This document shows positions 27,458 to 36,252 of a stretch of DNA of 64,000 nt, piece after piece (within the stretch, counting starts at the first letter, position 1; the number at the start of each line of letters is the position of its first letter). The stretch comes from Saccharibacillus deserti (GTDB lineage: Bacteria > Bacillota > Bacilli > Paenibacillales > Paenibacillaceae), in the NCBI RefSeq assembly GCF_013618475.1, contig NZ_JABJVN010000005.1:127203-191202 (forward strand), in the 5' to 3' direction. The position numbers and the translations under genes were made by a program. Below the pieces are notes generated by a model. The model searched no databases, was not told the origin of the DNA, and saw only the letters and a program-made list of their open reading frames with translations.

Positions 27458-27490
27458 AAAAGGAGAAGCGACTTAGCTTTTCCTTTTTTT
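27458..27490 (+). terminator. intrinsic terminator of transporter operon 1
   Basis: AAAAGGAGAAGC and GCTTTTCCTTTT arms (one G-U pair) with a T-rich tail. Confidence 0.75.
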
Positions 27491-27585
27491 ATTTATTTTT
27501 GTATTTTTATGTTAGTAGGTCGATTTAAATGGATAAAATAATTAATGTGTGGAAAAAACCTTATGCCGGAAGGGGAAGTGAACGG

Positions 27586-30500
27586 GTGAAAAACAGGGTT
27601 CGAACGTCACTGCTTCGTCGCATGTCCATGGTCTTGTTGGGGGTAGTCTTGGTGGCTTCGTCGGCGGTATGGCCGGGCGGCAGCCGGAAAGCGGCAGCCG
27701 CGGATTCGCCCATATGGGCGCAGGTTTATCCCGGAGAAGGAGAGAATCCGGCCGGGCAGTTTCGCAGTGTAGAGTACCATGACGGAGTATGGATTGCGGT
27801 TGGGCAAGGGGTTTTCCGCTCGAAAGATGGTGTGAAGTGGAGCCGTATAGCGGACACGGAATTTGAAAACGGTAATTCTTATTTCTATGATGTTACTTTC
27901 GGCAATGGACTTTGGGTAGCTGCAGGAAATCAAGAATCTATTTATGTATCTACAGACGGAGTGGAATGGGAACAAAAGTATACAACAGATACAAACTCGG
28001 GAACGAATTCGCAGATTGTAGCCGTTACTTACGGAGAAAGTGGATTTGTAGCAAGTTCTTACAGTTATTCTTCGTCCGAAGAACAAAATATTTCGACGTA
28101 TACGTCCCAGAACGGATTGACTTGGACCAAACATCCCAATGCCATTTTGTCTAATCAAGGAGGATTGGGAGGCGCTTGGGGAGATCTCGTGTATGGTGAA
28201 GGCAAGTACGTGATGGGAATCTTCAACGGAGGAAATAGCAACGGAGTTTATATTTCGACAGACGGAATACAGTGGACGCCGTCGTCCAGCGAACAAACTT
28301 TTTATCCGTTTGCTCTTGCTTACGATGGAAGTGAATTCTGGGCTACATCGGAATACGATGAGTCTGAAAATGAGTTGGCGGTATACCGATCCGCCGATGG
28401 CAATACGTGGACCCGGCAGATCATCGAAGGAACCCTGCAAAGCAACAGGGATATATACGGTATTGATTACACGAACGGAAGATACACGGCGGTAGGATTT
28501 GAATATACCAGCGAAATAAACGGGTACCGACCTCTTATTTACGTATCTTCCGATGGAGAAAATTGGAGCCGGGAAGAAGCTGCTTATTTAGACAACTCCA
28601 TGTTCAGCCCTTTGATTGCGGTAGCTTCCAGCTCTAGTCAATCTGTTGCACTGGGCTATTCGGGAATCATTTATGCTAGGGACCTGCAGCTTTCCGGAGA
28701 AAATAATCTGACGAGCCTCCAAGTCTCTCCCGGTACTCTTGATGGCGCATTTGATCCGGAAGACAAGGAATACGCGGTGACCGTCACCGACGATGTCTAC
28801 GATATCGATGTTACGGTAACGTCCAGCGTATATGCGACGACCCGGATCTATTCGCCGACGATCGAAGAGGAAGGACGGGTGGCGGCAGACGAAGAACCCG
28901 TCAACGTGCCTCTTTCCGGTCCGGTAACGCCGATCAATGTTGTCGTGACGGCGCAGAACGGGGATGAACAAGTTTACACGTTGACGGTGACACGCGAAGC
29001 GCCGCCGAGTACGGATGCTTCTTTAAGCGGATTGATGATCAGCAGCGGGACGCTTGATCCCGAATTTGCCGCGGAAAAGACTCAATATCGAGCTACCGTG
29101 ACAAACGATGTTTATCGAATTGACGTAACGCCGACGGCCAACAGCGATGCGGCGACCATTACGGTAGAAGGAGCCGAAATCGGAAGCGGCGGTTCTGTGC
29201 CTGTAGACCTTCAAGTAGGCGAGAACACGGTTGATGTCGTCGTTACGCCGCAAAGTGGAGCTTCCAGGACTTATCAGGTTATCGTCACACGCCAGACGGC
29301 ACCGGTGAACCCGAATCCGGATCCCGGTCCCGTCACGCCAAGTCCGGCGCCGGTAACGCCGACCACACCGGTTACGCCAACCCCGACACCAACTCCGACT
29401 CCGCCGGCCAACGGTCTTGAAGTGATCGTGAACGGACAGCCGACGACGATTGTGGCGACGGGCGGCACGACGCAGGTCGAAGGGGAGACTGTCTTCACGG
29501 CGACCATCGATACGGCGCGCCTGGCGACTCTGCTCAGCGGAGCGGGCGCCAATCAGAGCGTCATCATTCCGGTCCGGACCGAAGCGGATCGCGTCATCGC
29601 GACGCTGACGGGCGAAGCGGCCGGACTGCTGAGCGGCAGTCAGGCTACGCTGCGCATCGAGACGCCGCTGGGCAATTATACGATTCCTTCTTCGCAGTTG
29701 AATCTGAGTGCAGCGGCCAACAGCTTGGGTCTTCCGGCGAATTCCGCCGACCTGCTTGTCAATGTCGTGATCGAGAAGAGCGAACCCCAAGTACAAACGG
29801 CGCTGTCGCAGGCAGCAGCCAATGCAGGATTTACAGGAGTTTCGGCTCCGATCGACTTCACGATTACCGCTTCTTCCGGCGGTCGTACGGTAGAAGTCAA
29901 CAGCTTTACGGAGTATGTGGAGCGCGAGATTCCGCTGCCGGCAGGCGTGGATCCGAACCGCGTGACCACGGCGGTTGTGATTGAGCCGAACGGCACGGTG
30001 CGCCATGTGCCGACCGAGGTCACCCGGACGCAGACTACCGATTATGCCCGTGTCAACAGCTTGACGAACAGCAGCTATGCGCTGATCTTCAATCCGAAGC
30101 AGTTCCCGGACGTAGCCGGCAAGTGGTCGCAGGCCGCCGTCAACGATATGGCTTCCCGCCTTGTCGTTAACGGAATCGGCACGGACCGCTACAATCCGGA
30201 AGGTGCGGTCACCCGTGCCGAATTTGCAGCTATTCTGGTACGTGCGCTTGGACTTCCGAGCGGCGGACAAGCGGGCGGATTCAGCGATATCGCAGCCGCG
30301 GATTGGTATGCAGGCTCGGCGGCAACCGCCAATGCCTACGGATTGATCACCGGTTACCCGGACGGTACGTTCCGTCCGAACGATACGATTACGCGGCAGG
30401 AAGCCTTTGCGATTCTGGACCGCGCCGCGCAGATCGTACCGCTGCAGGCGGGAGAAGGAAGCAGCGAGCTCGGGAGCTACCGCGACCGTGCGAAAGTGGC

Positions 30501-30654
30501 GGATTGGGCCAAGTCTTCGGCGCAGGCCGTTCTTGCCGCGGGACTGGCGGAAGGCAGCGGCGGATGGCTCCGTCCGCTGGAGACGCTGTCGCGTGCCGAA
30601 TCGGCAGCCGTTGCGCAGCGTCTGCTGCAGCAGGCCAACCTGATCGACCAGTAA
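27586..30654 (+). CDS. SLH-anchored surface protein with BNR-like repeats and cadherin-like domains
   Basis: Secreted surface protein of about 1022 aa. Signal peptide about 1-40 (MVLLGVVLVASSAVWPGG). Residues about 45-380 hold five or six repeats of the pattern (V/I)xxGNGLWVAAGxxxxIYVSTDGVxW, a BNR/sialidase-type beta-propeller-like region. Two cadherin-like beta-sandwich domains follow (about 385-590), each opening like SLSGLMISSGTLDPEF. Then comes a Pro/Thr linker, a beta-rich domain, and three C-terminal SLH repeats (about 845-1020; FPDVAGKW, GLITGYPDGTFRPND). I prefer the GTG at 27586 (AAGGGG upstream) over the ATG at 27529, which lacks a ribosome site. The propeller part (about 27830-28700) is clearly more AT-rich than the rest. 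No catalytic residues identified; adhesion or binding role inferred. Confidence 0.82.
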   Translation: MKNRVRTSLLRRMSMVLLGVVLVASSAVWPGGSRKAAAADSPIWAQVYPGEGENPAGQFRSVEYHDGVWIAVGQGVFRSKDGVKWSRIADTEFENGNSYFYDVTFGNGLWVAAGNQESIYVSTDGVEWEQKYTTDTNSGTNSQIVAVTYGESGFVASSYSYSSSEEQNISTYTSQNGLTWTKHPNAILSNQGGLGGAWGDLVYGEGKYVMGIFNGGNSNGVYISTDGIQWTPSSSEQTFYPFALAYDGSEFWATSEYDESENELAVYRSADGNTWTRQIIEGTLQSNRDIYGIDYTNGRYTAVGFEYTSEINGYRPLIYVSSDGENWSREEAAYLDNSMFSPLIAVASSSSQSVALGYSGIIYARDLQLSGENNLTSLQVSPGTLDGAFDPEDKEYAVTVTDDVYDIDVTVTSSVYATTRIYSPTIEEEGRVAADEEPVNVPLSGPVTPINVVVTAQNGDEQVYTLTVTREAPPSTDASLSGLMISSGTLDPEFAAEKTQYRATVTNDVYRIDVTPTANSDAATITVEGAEIGSGGSVPVDLQVGENTVDVVVTPQSGASRTYQVIVTRQTAPVNPNPDPGPVTPSPAPVTPTTPVTPTPTPTPTPPANGLEVIVNGQPTTIVATGGTTQVEGETVFTATIDTARLATLLSGAGANQSVIIPVRTEADRVIATLTGEAAGLLSGSQATLRIETPLGNYTIPSSQLNLSAAANSLGLPANSADLLVNVVIEKSEPQVQTALSQAAANAGFTGVSAPIDFTITASSGGRTVEVNSFTEYVEREIPLPAGVDPNRVTTAVVIEPNGTVRHVPTEVTRTQTTDYARVNSLTNSSYALIFNPKQFPDVAGKWSQAAVNDMASRLVVNGIGTDRYNPEGAVTRAEFAAILVRALGLPSGGQAGGFSDIAAADWYAGSAATANAYGLITGYPDGTFRPNDTITRQEAFAILDRAAQIVPLQAGEGSSELGSYRDRAKVADWAKSSAQAVLAAGLAEGSGGWLRPLETLSRAESAAVAQRLLQQANLIDQ

Positions 30655-30695
30655 AAAATCAGGAAGCAACCGCATCGCTTAAAATCGTTTGAATA

Positions 30696-30738
30696 AAAAG
30701 CTCCGGTCCCTCTGCAGCGCGGGGACCGGGGCTTTTTT
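30696..30738 (+). terminator. intrinsic terminator
   Basis: AGCTCCGGTCCC and GGGGACCGGGGCT arms followed by six Ts, after the SLH protein gene. Confidence 0.85.
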
Positions 30739-30834
30739 GCCGTTTTTTCAAACAATCCTTGGCCCACGACGATTACGAAGCGGGTACAAAATGAATTTTG
30801 ATATGCTAGTATGGAAATATAAGGAGGGGATGGA

Positions 30835-31308
30835 ATGAGAGCAGAACAAAAACGGGAAATGCGGCGGACGACCGGATCTACGATCTTTTCCTTGGCTTTT
30901 CTGATCATTTTGCTACCGATTGAGAAGGATTTATTGGGAATTCTAATCGCCGGAAATCTTATCGGATTGATTATTTCGCTGGTCAGAATCCGGAACGAAG
31001 AGACGAGCGGTGAACGTTTTGTTCGCAAACGCGAAGAGAACGGGCCTCCGGGATTTTGGCGGGGAACCTTTTCGGAAAGCGGGCGGATATTCGCTCAGAT
31101 GATTGTCGGATTGATGATCCTGGCCCTGCTTCTTTATTGGACGGAAGGGACGAACCTGGTCCAGACTTTGGTTGATCAGTCATTGGAGACGATCGGACTT
31201 ATAACGCTGATCTTGGTCATTGTCTCTTTCCTTCTCGGGGCCGTCGGTCATAATCGGGGCGAAGAACGGTACGAGAGATTGAAACAAAGACTGGAGTGCC
31301 GCGATTAG
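30835..31308 (+). CDS. small hypothetical membrane protein
   Basis: 157-aa protein with four hydrophobic segments: about 15-30, 34-50, 87-103 and 120-138, separated by a charged loop (RNEETSGERFVRKREENG). The N-terminal 13 residues are basic. The ATG at 30835 follows AAGGAGGGG, so translation is well supported. I do not recognise the family. It is followed directly by a short frame at 31321 that may be co-transcribed. Confidence 0.7.
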   Translation: MRAEQKREMRRTTGSTIFSLAFLIILLPIEKDLLGILIAGNLIGLIISLVRIRNEETSGERFVRKREENGPPGFWRGTFSESGRIFAQMIVGLMILALLLYWTEGTNLVQTLVDQSLETIGLITLILVIVSFLLGAVGHNRGEERYERLKQRLECRD

Positions 31309-31320
31309 GCGCTCTTTTTT

Positions 31321-31509
31321 GTGCCGATTTTTGAGATAACGCTTACAAAAAAAGCGCGGCTGTATCCTTTTTATTTTTCCAAGCCGGCAGCCGGCAAAAA
31401 TGACAAATATTATTACGGAGTGGAGCTGGAGGTGCCGGAAGAGGCGAAAAACGGGCTTCAAGCGGAACTGCGGGGATTGGCGGGATCGAATCGAATTCGG
31501 GTGATGTAG
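31321..31509 (+). CDS. possible small protein or gene remnant
   Basis: 62-codon frame with a GTG start, 12 bases after the preceding gene. The translation (contains KARLYPFYFSKPAAGKNDKY and VPEEAKNGLQAELRGL) has a protein-like composition, but there is no Shine-Dalgarno sequence and codon use is less biased than in neighbours. It may be a real small protein or a fragment. No function proposed. Confidence 0.35.
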   Translation: MPIFEITLTKKARLYPFYFSKPAAGKNDKYYYGVELEVPEEAKNGLQAELRGLAGSNRIRVM

Positions 31510-31596
31510 GCCGTCCGGTCATCTGTAAGGGCTCTGCGGATTACATGGGACTCGCTCCTTTTGAATAGATTGGGCGTGGAATGGGCAGACGACGGG

Positions 31597-32238
31597 TTAC
31601 GGTAACGGCTTCGCCAGTTCGTTCGGTTCTACCGGCCGGCTCAGCCAGTGTTCATCCGTCTGCACGTGGTTCTTGCGTACAAATTTGGCCAGATTGGATC
31701 TGAAATCTTCGTAACCGAAAGAGTTCGTCAGACGTATCACATAACCTTCCTGTTCGCCGCCGCAGTTCGATTGGCGCGTGTAACAGGATTTGACCGCTTG
31801 TTCGTCCCAAATGCCGCGGTAAAGCACGGGAACGGTCGGGATATGCAGCCGATGCGCCAGTTTCTCCGTCTCGTCCCACGACAGACAGACGTTGCGGTCG
31901 TTCCAGGCCGAGAAGAGCATGAAATAGCCCGGCAGCGCTTCGTACTTGATCGAATGTTTGGCATACATATTTTCTCCGCACAGGCGCCAGCCTTCCGGAA
32001 TAAGATAGCGGATGCCTCCGTGCAGCGTTTTGACATAGTGCCTGGAAGAATGGTCTTTGCTGTCGAGCGAACGGGCATGGATATGATCCGGGTACATCGT
32101 CGTGTTTTCCCCGTCCATTTTCTCCGTTACGACCACTTCTTGTCCGATAAAATGCGCCGTGCTCCGCAGAATCTTGTCGTCGTCCGTATAGCTTCTGGAC
32201 CAGGGCAGGTGCATCGTTTTCGGATATTTGATTTTCAT
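31597..32238 (-). CDS. RNA ligase family protein
   Basis: 213-aa nucleotidyltransferase resembling small RNA ligases (T4 Rnl2-like fold). The adenylation motif I is EKMDGENTTMY, with the lysine of KMDG as the AMP acceptor; later motifs include GWRLCGENMYAKHSI (motif III region), EQEGYVIR (motif IV) and NLAKFVRKNH (motif V lysines). It would seal RNA 3'-OH and 5'-phosphate ends with ATP. The ATG at 32238 is chosen because GAGGCG precedes it and the protein then starts MKIKYPKTMHLPW. It lies 69 bases downstream of a polynucleotide kinase-HD gene on the same strand, which could prepare the ends it joins. There is no additional C-terminal domain, so it is at the short end of the family. Confidence 0.82.
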   Translation of the reverse strand: MKIKYPKTMHLPWSRSYTDDDKILRSTAHFIGQEVVVTEKMDGENTTMYPDHIHARSLDSKDHSSRHYVKTLHGGIRYLIPEGWRLCGENMYAKHSIKYEALPGYFMLFSAWNDRNVCLSWDETEKLAHRLHIPTVPVLYRGIWDEQAVKSCYTRQSNCGGEQEGYVIRLTNSFGYEDFRSNLAKFVRKNHVQTDEHWLSRPVEPNELAKPLP

Positions 32239-32307
32239 GGGATCGCCTCGCTTGTTTCTCAATTGCAGTTTGCCCGCGTAAATTCCTCGATGATCCGGTT
32301 CTTCAAT

Positions 32308-33384
32308 TTACTTTCCATACGTGTCGGCTTCCGCGAAAAAGTACATTTTGGCCAGTTTCTCGCCGCCCAGCAGATGATAAATGTTCGATGCGCCCGCGTC
32401 GCCGCCGTGCAGAATTTCCATATGGCACTCGATCCGGCCGGCTACGTCGAGGGTGAAGTCGTCGCTATACCCGAGTGCCTTCAGCAGATGGCAGCCGATC
32501 GAAGCGGAGACGTGTTCGTGCCCGAAGTACGAGTAATATCCCCGGGCTTCTTTCCACGTTTTGCAAAACGGCTTGCCGATATCGTGCAGCAGCGCCGTCC
32601 ACTGCATTTGCAGCCGGTCGTTTTCCTCGTAAAAGGCGTTCACGTATTCCAGTACCGCGTACGTGTGCCGGGACAGCGTGCGGCTGTGATACGGATTGCC
32701 CTGGTCGTAGCCGAGCATCTGCGCGAAAAGGGGAAAGGCCGACAGGCATTCGAACAGCTCGTCGTGCCCGGCCTCCTGCCGAAGCAGACGCTCGATAGCC
32801 GTTCGAAGGTCGTCGGCGCGGTGCGCCGCGGCATTCTTCGATGCCTGCCCCGGACGGGAGAGGACGGAGCGTGCCGAGATGTCCGATTCGATTCCGGGTT
32901 CGATGCCGTACAGGACGGACCCATCGGGCCTATGCACGGGAAGCAGCGCCGCAAACCCTTCGCCGGGGAGCGGAAACTGCAGATTCTTCGCGTACTTGGA
33001 TAGAATTTTGTCATCCAGCTTGCGCTTGCGCGAAGATATTCGCCGCGAGGCCGTCTCGTACAGCGTATCGAATACATGGGCCTGCACCGGATAATCGGCA
33101 AAACGTTTCAAAAATTTGCTCCGCCGGTCCCGGTCGACATTGGTCGCGTCGAAGATGACGTCGCGGCCGGCCGTTAGCGCGGCCTCGATTTCGCTGAACG
33201 CCTCGTCGAAAATGACGTAGGTGTTTTTTTGCCGCGATTCGCCGCCGAACAGCTTCAGGCGGATGGCGTCCGTCGAAACGATTACGCCGCGGGTGGTCTG
33301 TTCCAGCTCGCGGGCATAAACGCTTTTGCCGCTGCCGGGAATGCCGATCAGCATATGGATGCTGTTGGTTTGAACGGTTCTCAT
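32308..33384 (-). CDS. polynucleotide kinase-like P-loop protein fused to an HD phosphohydrolase domain
   Basis: 358-aa two-domain protein. The N-terminal kinase-like domain (about 1-150) has the Walker A LIGIPGSGKSVYAREL, then VIVSTDAIRLKLFGG and DVIFDATNVDRDRRSKF, the layout of T4-type 5'-OH polynucleotide kinases. The C-terminal half (about 200-350) is an HD domain: HSRTLSRHTYAV, LLHDIGKPFCKT, GHEHVSASIG. The HD part could remove 3' phosphate or 2',3'-cyclic phosphate, as in known HD-Pnk enzymes, though here the kinase comes first. With the ligase 69 bases downstream this would make a complete kinase-phosphatase-ligase set. The ATG at 33384 follows a near-perfect AAGGAGGTGA. Domain calls are firm; the repair role is inferred. 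Confidence 0.85.
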   Translation of the reverse strand: MRTVQTNSIHMLIGIPGSGKSVYARELEQTTRGVIVSTDAIRLKLFGGESRQKNTYVIFDEAFSEIEAALTAGRDVIFDATNVDRDRRSKFLKRFADYPVQAHVFDTLYETASRRISSRKRKLDDKILSKYAKNLQFPLPGEGFAALLPVHRPDGSVLYGIEPGIESDISARSVLSRPGQASKNAAAHRADDLRTAIERLLRQEAGHDELFECLSAFPLFAQMLGYDQGNPYHSRTLSRHTYAVLEYVNAFYEENDRLQMQWTALLHDIGKPFCKTWKEARGYYSYFGHEHVSASIGCHLLKALGYSDDFTLDVAGRIECHMEILHGGDAGASNIYHLLGGEKLAKMYFFAEADTYGK

Positions 33385-33496
33385 TGGGAGATTCACCTCC
33401 TTCCGGGGGAGGGACCCGCTACCAGTATACCGCAAAACAGGTTGGAGCGGCAGGGGACACCGGCACAGGGACCTCTGCCGCATTTTCAGAATGCGC

Positions 33497-33526
33497 TTGT
33501 CAGGTTTGAAACGTTTCGTTTATAAT
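33497..33526 (+). promoter_or_regulatory. sigma-A promoter with a palindrome in the spacer
   Basis: TTGTCA at 33497 and TATAAT at 33521 with an 18-base spacer. The spacer holds GAAACGTTTC (33508-33517), a perfect palindrome centred on CG of the LacI-operator type. A repressor bound there would cover the promoter. Confidence 0.5.
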
Positions 33527-33566
33527 ACAACTGTGTTAAAAAGAAAAATAGAAAAGAGGAACGGAA

Positions 33567-35114
33567 TTGAGAAGTTTGGAGATGCTGCTGGCGGTCGTGA
33601 ACCTTGCGGTGCTGGCACTCATGCTGTGGAAAAAGACGAGGTCGATAGGCTGGGCGGCAGTCGGGTTCTCGGGTTCTGCCGCCGTGTTGTCGGCGCATGC
33701 CTGGCTGGAGGGCGCAAGATGGGAAATGATTCCGCTGTACGCACTGACTCTGCTTCCGGCCGGGGTGATGCTGCGGAGAATGTCGGCAAGGAAGGAAAGG
33801 GAAGCGAAGAAGCGGCGCTTGGGATTCCGGCTGCTGATCGGCGCGGCCGCGCTGCTCTACGGAACCGCCGCCGTGCTGCTGCCCGTCGTCCTGCCGGTAT
33901 TCAAGTTCGTGCCGCTGGAAGGGCCTTACCGGGTAGGCACGGTTACCTATGCCTGGACGGACGAGTCGCGCCCGCAGGTGCATACGCAGGAAGCGGCAAA
34001 ACGCAGAGAGATGCTGGTGCAGTTCTGGTATCCGACGGATGGATCGGCATCGGCTCAAGCCGCGCCCTATATCACGCACCCTCGGATTTTTGCGGAGGCA
34101 TTCGCGGGAAACGAAGGCGTGCCGCCGCTGCTGTTCGACAGCATGCGGCTCGTGCGCACCCATTCGCAGCCGGCGGCGCCGCTGTCCGCGGCGAAGCGCG
34201 ACTACCCGGTCGTGATCTATTCGCACGGCAACCGGGGCTGGAGCGGGCAGAGCACCTTTCTGACGGAGCAGCTGGCTTCGCAGGGATATATTGTTGTAGG
34301 CATCGAGCATGCCGGAGGTACCCATGCGACGGTGTTCCCGGACGGCGAAGTGATGCCGTTCTATGCGGACGCAGGGCAAAAGCTGGACAACGGCGCGTTC
34401 GACCGGCTGGCCGACGAGGTCTGGGTGCCGGACGTCAAGTTCGTGCTGGATCAGTTGGAGACGATCGAAGGCCGAAACAACGGGGACACCAAGCCGGAAC
34501 CCGGCAGCGCGGCCGCGAAGAACGGAAGTCCGGGAAGCTTGGAAGCGGGCTCTGGCATTGCCGAGGCGGCCGAACGGTTCGGGGGACGGCTCGATACGAA
34601 GCGGATGGGTATCGTAGGCTACTCGATGGGCGGCGCGGCCGCGGTTCAGGCGCTGCTGAGCGACGACCGGCTCAAGGCCGGCATCGATATGGACGGAGGG
34701 TTCTACGGCTCGCTGCGCGCGCCGAACGGCATCGGCCGGCCGTTCATGCTGATCAGCGCGGACCGCACATTCCGGCCGGATTCAATGAGCGATGAAGCGT
34801 TGGCGCAAATTGGCGCTTCCCGATCGGAATACGACGAGACGGTCGGCGAACTGTTGAAACGTCAGGCCCAGGCGGCCGCCGGAGGCAATTACGTGCTGAC
34901 GTTGAAAAATACCGACCATACAAGCTTCTCGGACGCGCCGCTGTATTCGCCGCTGCTGTCCGCGGCATCCGGTCTGGACGCGCGCGGAGCGCACGAGGTG
35001 ATCCGCGTCTATACGGAGGCCTTTTTCGACAAGTACCTGAAAGGGGCAAAAGTGGAGCTGCCCGCTCTCGAAGCGCGAACGGAGGGCGATTACAAGCTGA
35101 TCCAAGGTCAATAA
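33567..35114 (+). CDS. membrane-anchored PAF-acetylhydrolase-like alpha/beta hydrolase
   Basis: 515-aa protein with about four N-terminal membrane segments (about 3-22, 29-47, 52-72, 90-113) followed by a large hydrolase domain. MLVQFWYPTDG, YPVVIYSHGNRGWSGQS and the nucleophile elbow RMGIVGYSMGGAAAVQ are typical of bacterial platelet-activating-factor acetylhydrolase-like esterases; TLKNTDHTSFSD probably carries the catalytic histidine. The hydrolase part should lie outside the membrane or at its surface. TTG start at 33567 after AAAGAGGAAC. It is divergent from the RNA-repair pair. Substrate unknown. Confidence 0.85.
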   Translation: MRSLEMLLAVVNLAVLALMLWKKTRSIGWAAVGFSGSAAVLSAHAWLEGARWEMIPLYALTLLPAGVMLRRMSARKEREAKKRRLGFRLLIGAAALLYGTAAVLLPVVLPVFKFVPLEGPYRVGTVTYAWTDESRPQVHTQEAAKRREMLVQFWYPTDGSASAQAAPYITHPRIFAEAFAGNEGVPPLLFDSMRLVRTHSQPAAPLSAAKRDYPVVIYSHGNRGWSGQSTFLTEQLASQGYIVVGIEHAGGTHATVFPDGEVMPFYADAGQKLDNGAFDRLADEVWVPDVKFVLDQLETIEGRNNGDTKPEPGSAAAKNGSPGSLEAGSGIAEAAERFGGRLDTKRMGIVGYSMGGAAAVQALLSDDRLKAGIDMDGGFYGSLRAPNGIGRPFMLISADRTFRPDSMSDEALAQIGASRSEYDETVGELLKRQAQAAAGGNYVLTLKNTDHTSFSDAPLYSPLLSAASGLDARGAHEVIRVYTEAFFDKYLKGAKVELPALEARTEGDYKLIQGQ

Positions 35115-35139
35115 AAAGCCAAGAGGAAGGGCCGAGGAG

Positions 35140-36042
35140 TCAGACCGCTCCCCGGCTGCCCGCTTCGCGAATCAGCGCAAGCAAACGGGCAGCCGCCGGA
35201 GACAGGGACTCGCCGCGCCGGATGCATACGGCAATAACGTTCTGCAGCGCCGCGTCTTCGACGCGAACGCGGCACAATTGTCCGCGCGCGACGTAATCCC
35301 GCACGACGAGCGAAGAGACGAAGTTGGCGCCGTAACCGGCGACGACCGCCCGTATCGCTTCGTGGAGCCCGCTGAACTGCAGCGCCACGCGGGGCGAAGG
35401 CAGGCCGTGGGTGCGGCAGAGCGCAAACAGCCGCTCGCGCGTCGAGCTGCCTTCGCCCCGCATGACGAAAGGCTCCCGCATCATCTCGGCCAGCGAGACG
35501 GCGCGGTTCGCGAAAGGATGGTCCGGCGCGACGACGAACCAGAGTTCGTCGCGGAACAGCTCTTCGGCGGCGATCTCGTCCGAATGGCGTTCCGGCAGGC
35601 CGCCGTAAACGGCGAGATCCGCCTGCAAATCAAGCAGTCGGCGCAGCGCGCCCTCCGCATGGGTCGTCGTGATCGAAAGCTCGACCCGCTCGTGCTTCTG
35701 TTTGAAAGCCGCGATCCAGCCGGGAAGCAGGAAGTTCGCGGGGAGATACGTGGCGGCGATCGCCACGCCGCCGATTTCGCCGCGGCCGTAGTCGGCGGCG
35801 AAACGCTCGATGCGCTGTTCCTCCGCGAACAGCCGCGCGGCAAGCCTGCGCATCCCGGCTCCGGCTTCGGTCAGAGCAATGCCGCGTCCTTCCCTGCGCA
35901 GCAGGGGGAGGGCGAGTTCCTGCTCGAACTTCTTGAGCTGCGCCGTGATCGCCGGCTGGCTGATGTTCAATTTCTCCGAAGCGCGCGTTACGCTTCCCGC
36001 GCAGGCCACCTCGTAAAATAAACGCAAAGCATGAAGATTCAT
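35140..36042 (-). CDS. LysR-family transcriptional regulator
   Basis: 300-aa regulator. The N-terminal winged helix-turn-helix (about 1-60) reads LHALRLFYEVACAGSVTRA then LNISQPAITAQLKKFEQELA; the effector-binding domain is about 88-295. The ATG at 36042 follows AAAGGACC; an upstream in-frame start has no site. It is transcribed away from the O-methyltransferase gene 210 bases off, the normal arrangement for a LysR protein controlling its neighbour. Two AGAT...ATCT palindromes in the gap are likely its binding sites. The effector is unknown. Confidence 0.92.
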   Translation of the reverse strand: MNLHALRLFYEVACAGSVTRASEKLNISQPAITAQLKKFEQELALPLLRREGRGIALTEAGAGMRRLAARLFAEEQRIERFAADYGRGEIGGVAIAATYLPANFLLPGWIAAFKQKHERVELSITTTHAEGALRRLLDLQADLAVYGGLPERHSDEIAAEELFRDELWFVVAPDHPFANRAVSLAEMMREPFVMRGEGSSTRERLFALCRTHGLPSPRVALQFSGLHEAIRAVVAGYGANFVSSLVVRDYVARGQLCRVRVEDAALQNVIAVCIRRGESLSPAAARLLALIREAGSRGAV

Positions 36043-36099
36043 GGCCGGTCCTTTCGAATTCCGTTTCCGCAAGTTAGGGACGGAGTTCTTTTTGTTTTC

Positions 36100-36121
36100 A
36101 GATTAAATATATATTTTATCT
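36100..36121. promoter_or_regulatory. probable LysR operator site 1
   Basis: AGATTAAATATATATTTTATCT is an almost perfect 22-base palindrome with AGAT/ATCT ends, in the divergent gap between regulator and O-methyltransferase. Confidence 0.5.
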
Positions 36122-36136
36122 ATAAATTAGAGTGAA

Positions 36137-36155
36137 AGATATATTATATTTATCT
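36137..36155. promoter_or_regulatory. probable LysR operator site 2
   Basis: AGATATATTATATTTATCT repeats the AGATA...TATCT arms of site 1, about 36 bases away centre to centre. It covers the expected -35 region before a TACAAT -10 box at 36168-36173, where an activator would act. Confidence 0.5.
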
Positions 36156-36252
36156 TTTCGTTCCGTTTACAATCAAAGTGCGGAAAGGGAAAGCGGGTCA
36201 GGCAGAGCGGCTTTCCCAATCCAATCCGTTTACCGAAAGGAACGTGATTCTG

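Noticed and set aside
29330-29405. Short tandem repeats resembling a CRISPR or minisatellite
   Set aside because: They encode the Pro/Thr linker of the SLH protein; there are no spacers.
32878-33158. Plus-strand frames within the kinase-HD gene as an antitoxin
   Set aside because: Compositional shadows without a ribosome site or recognisable family.
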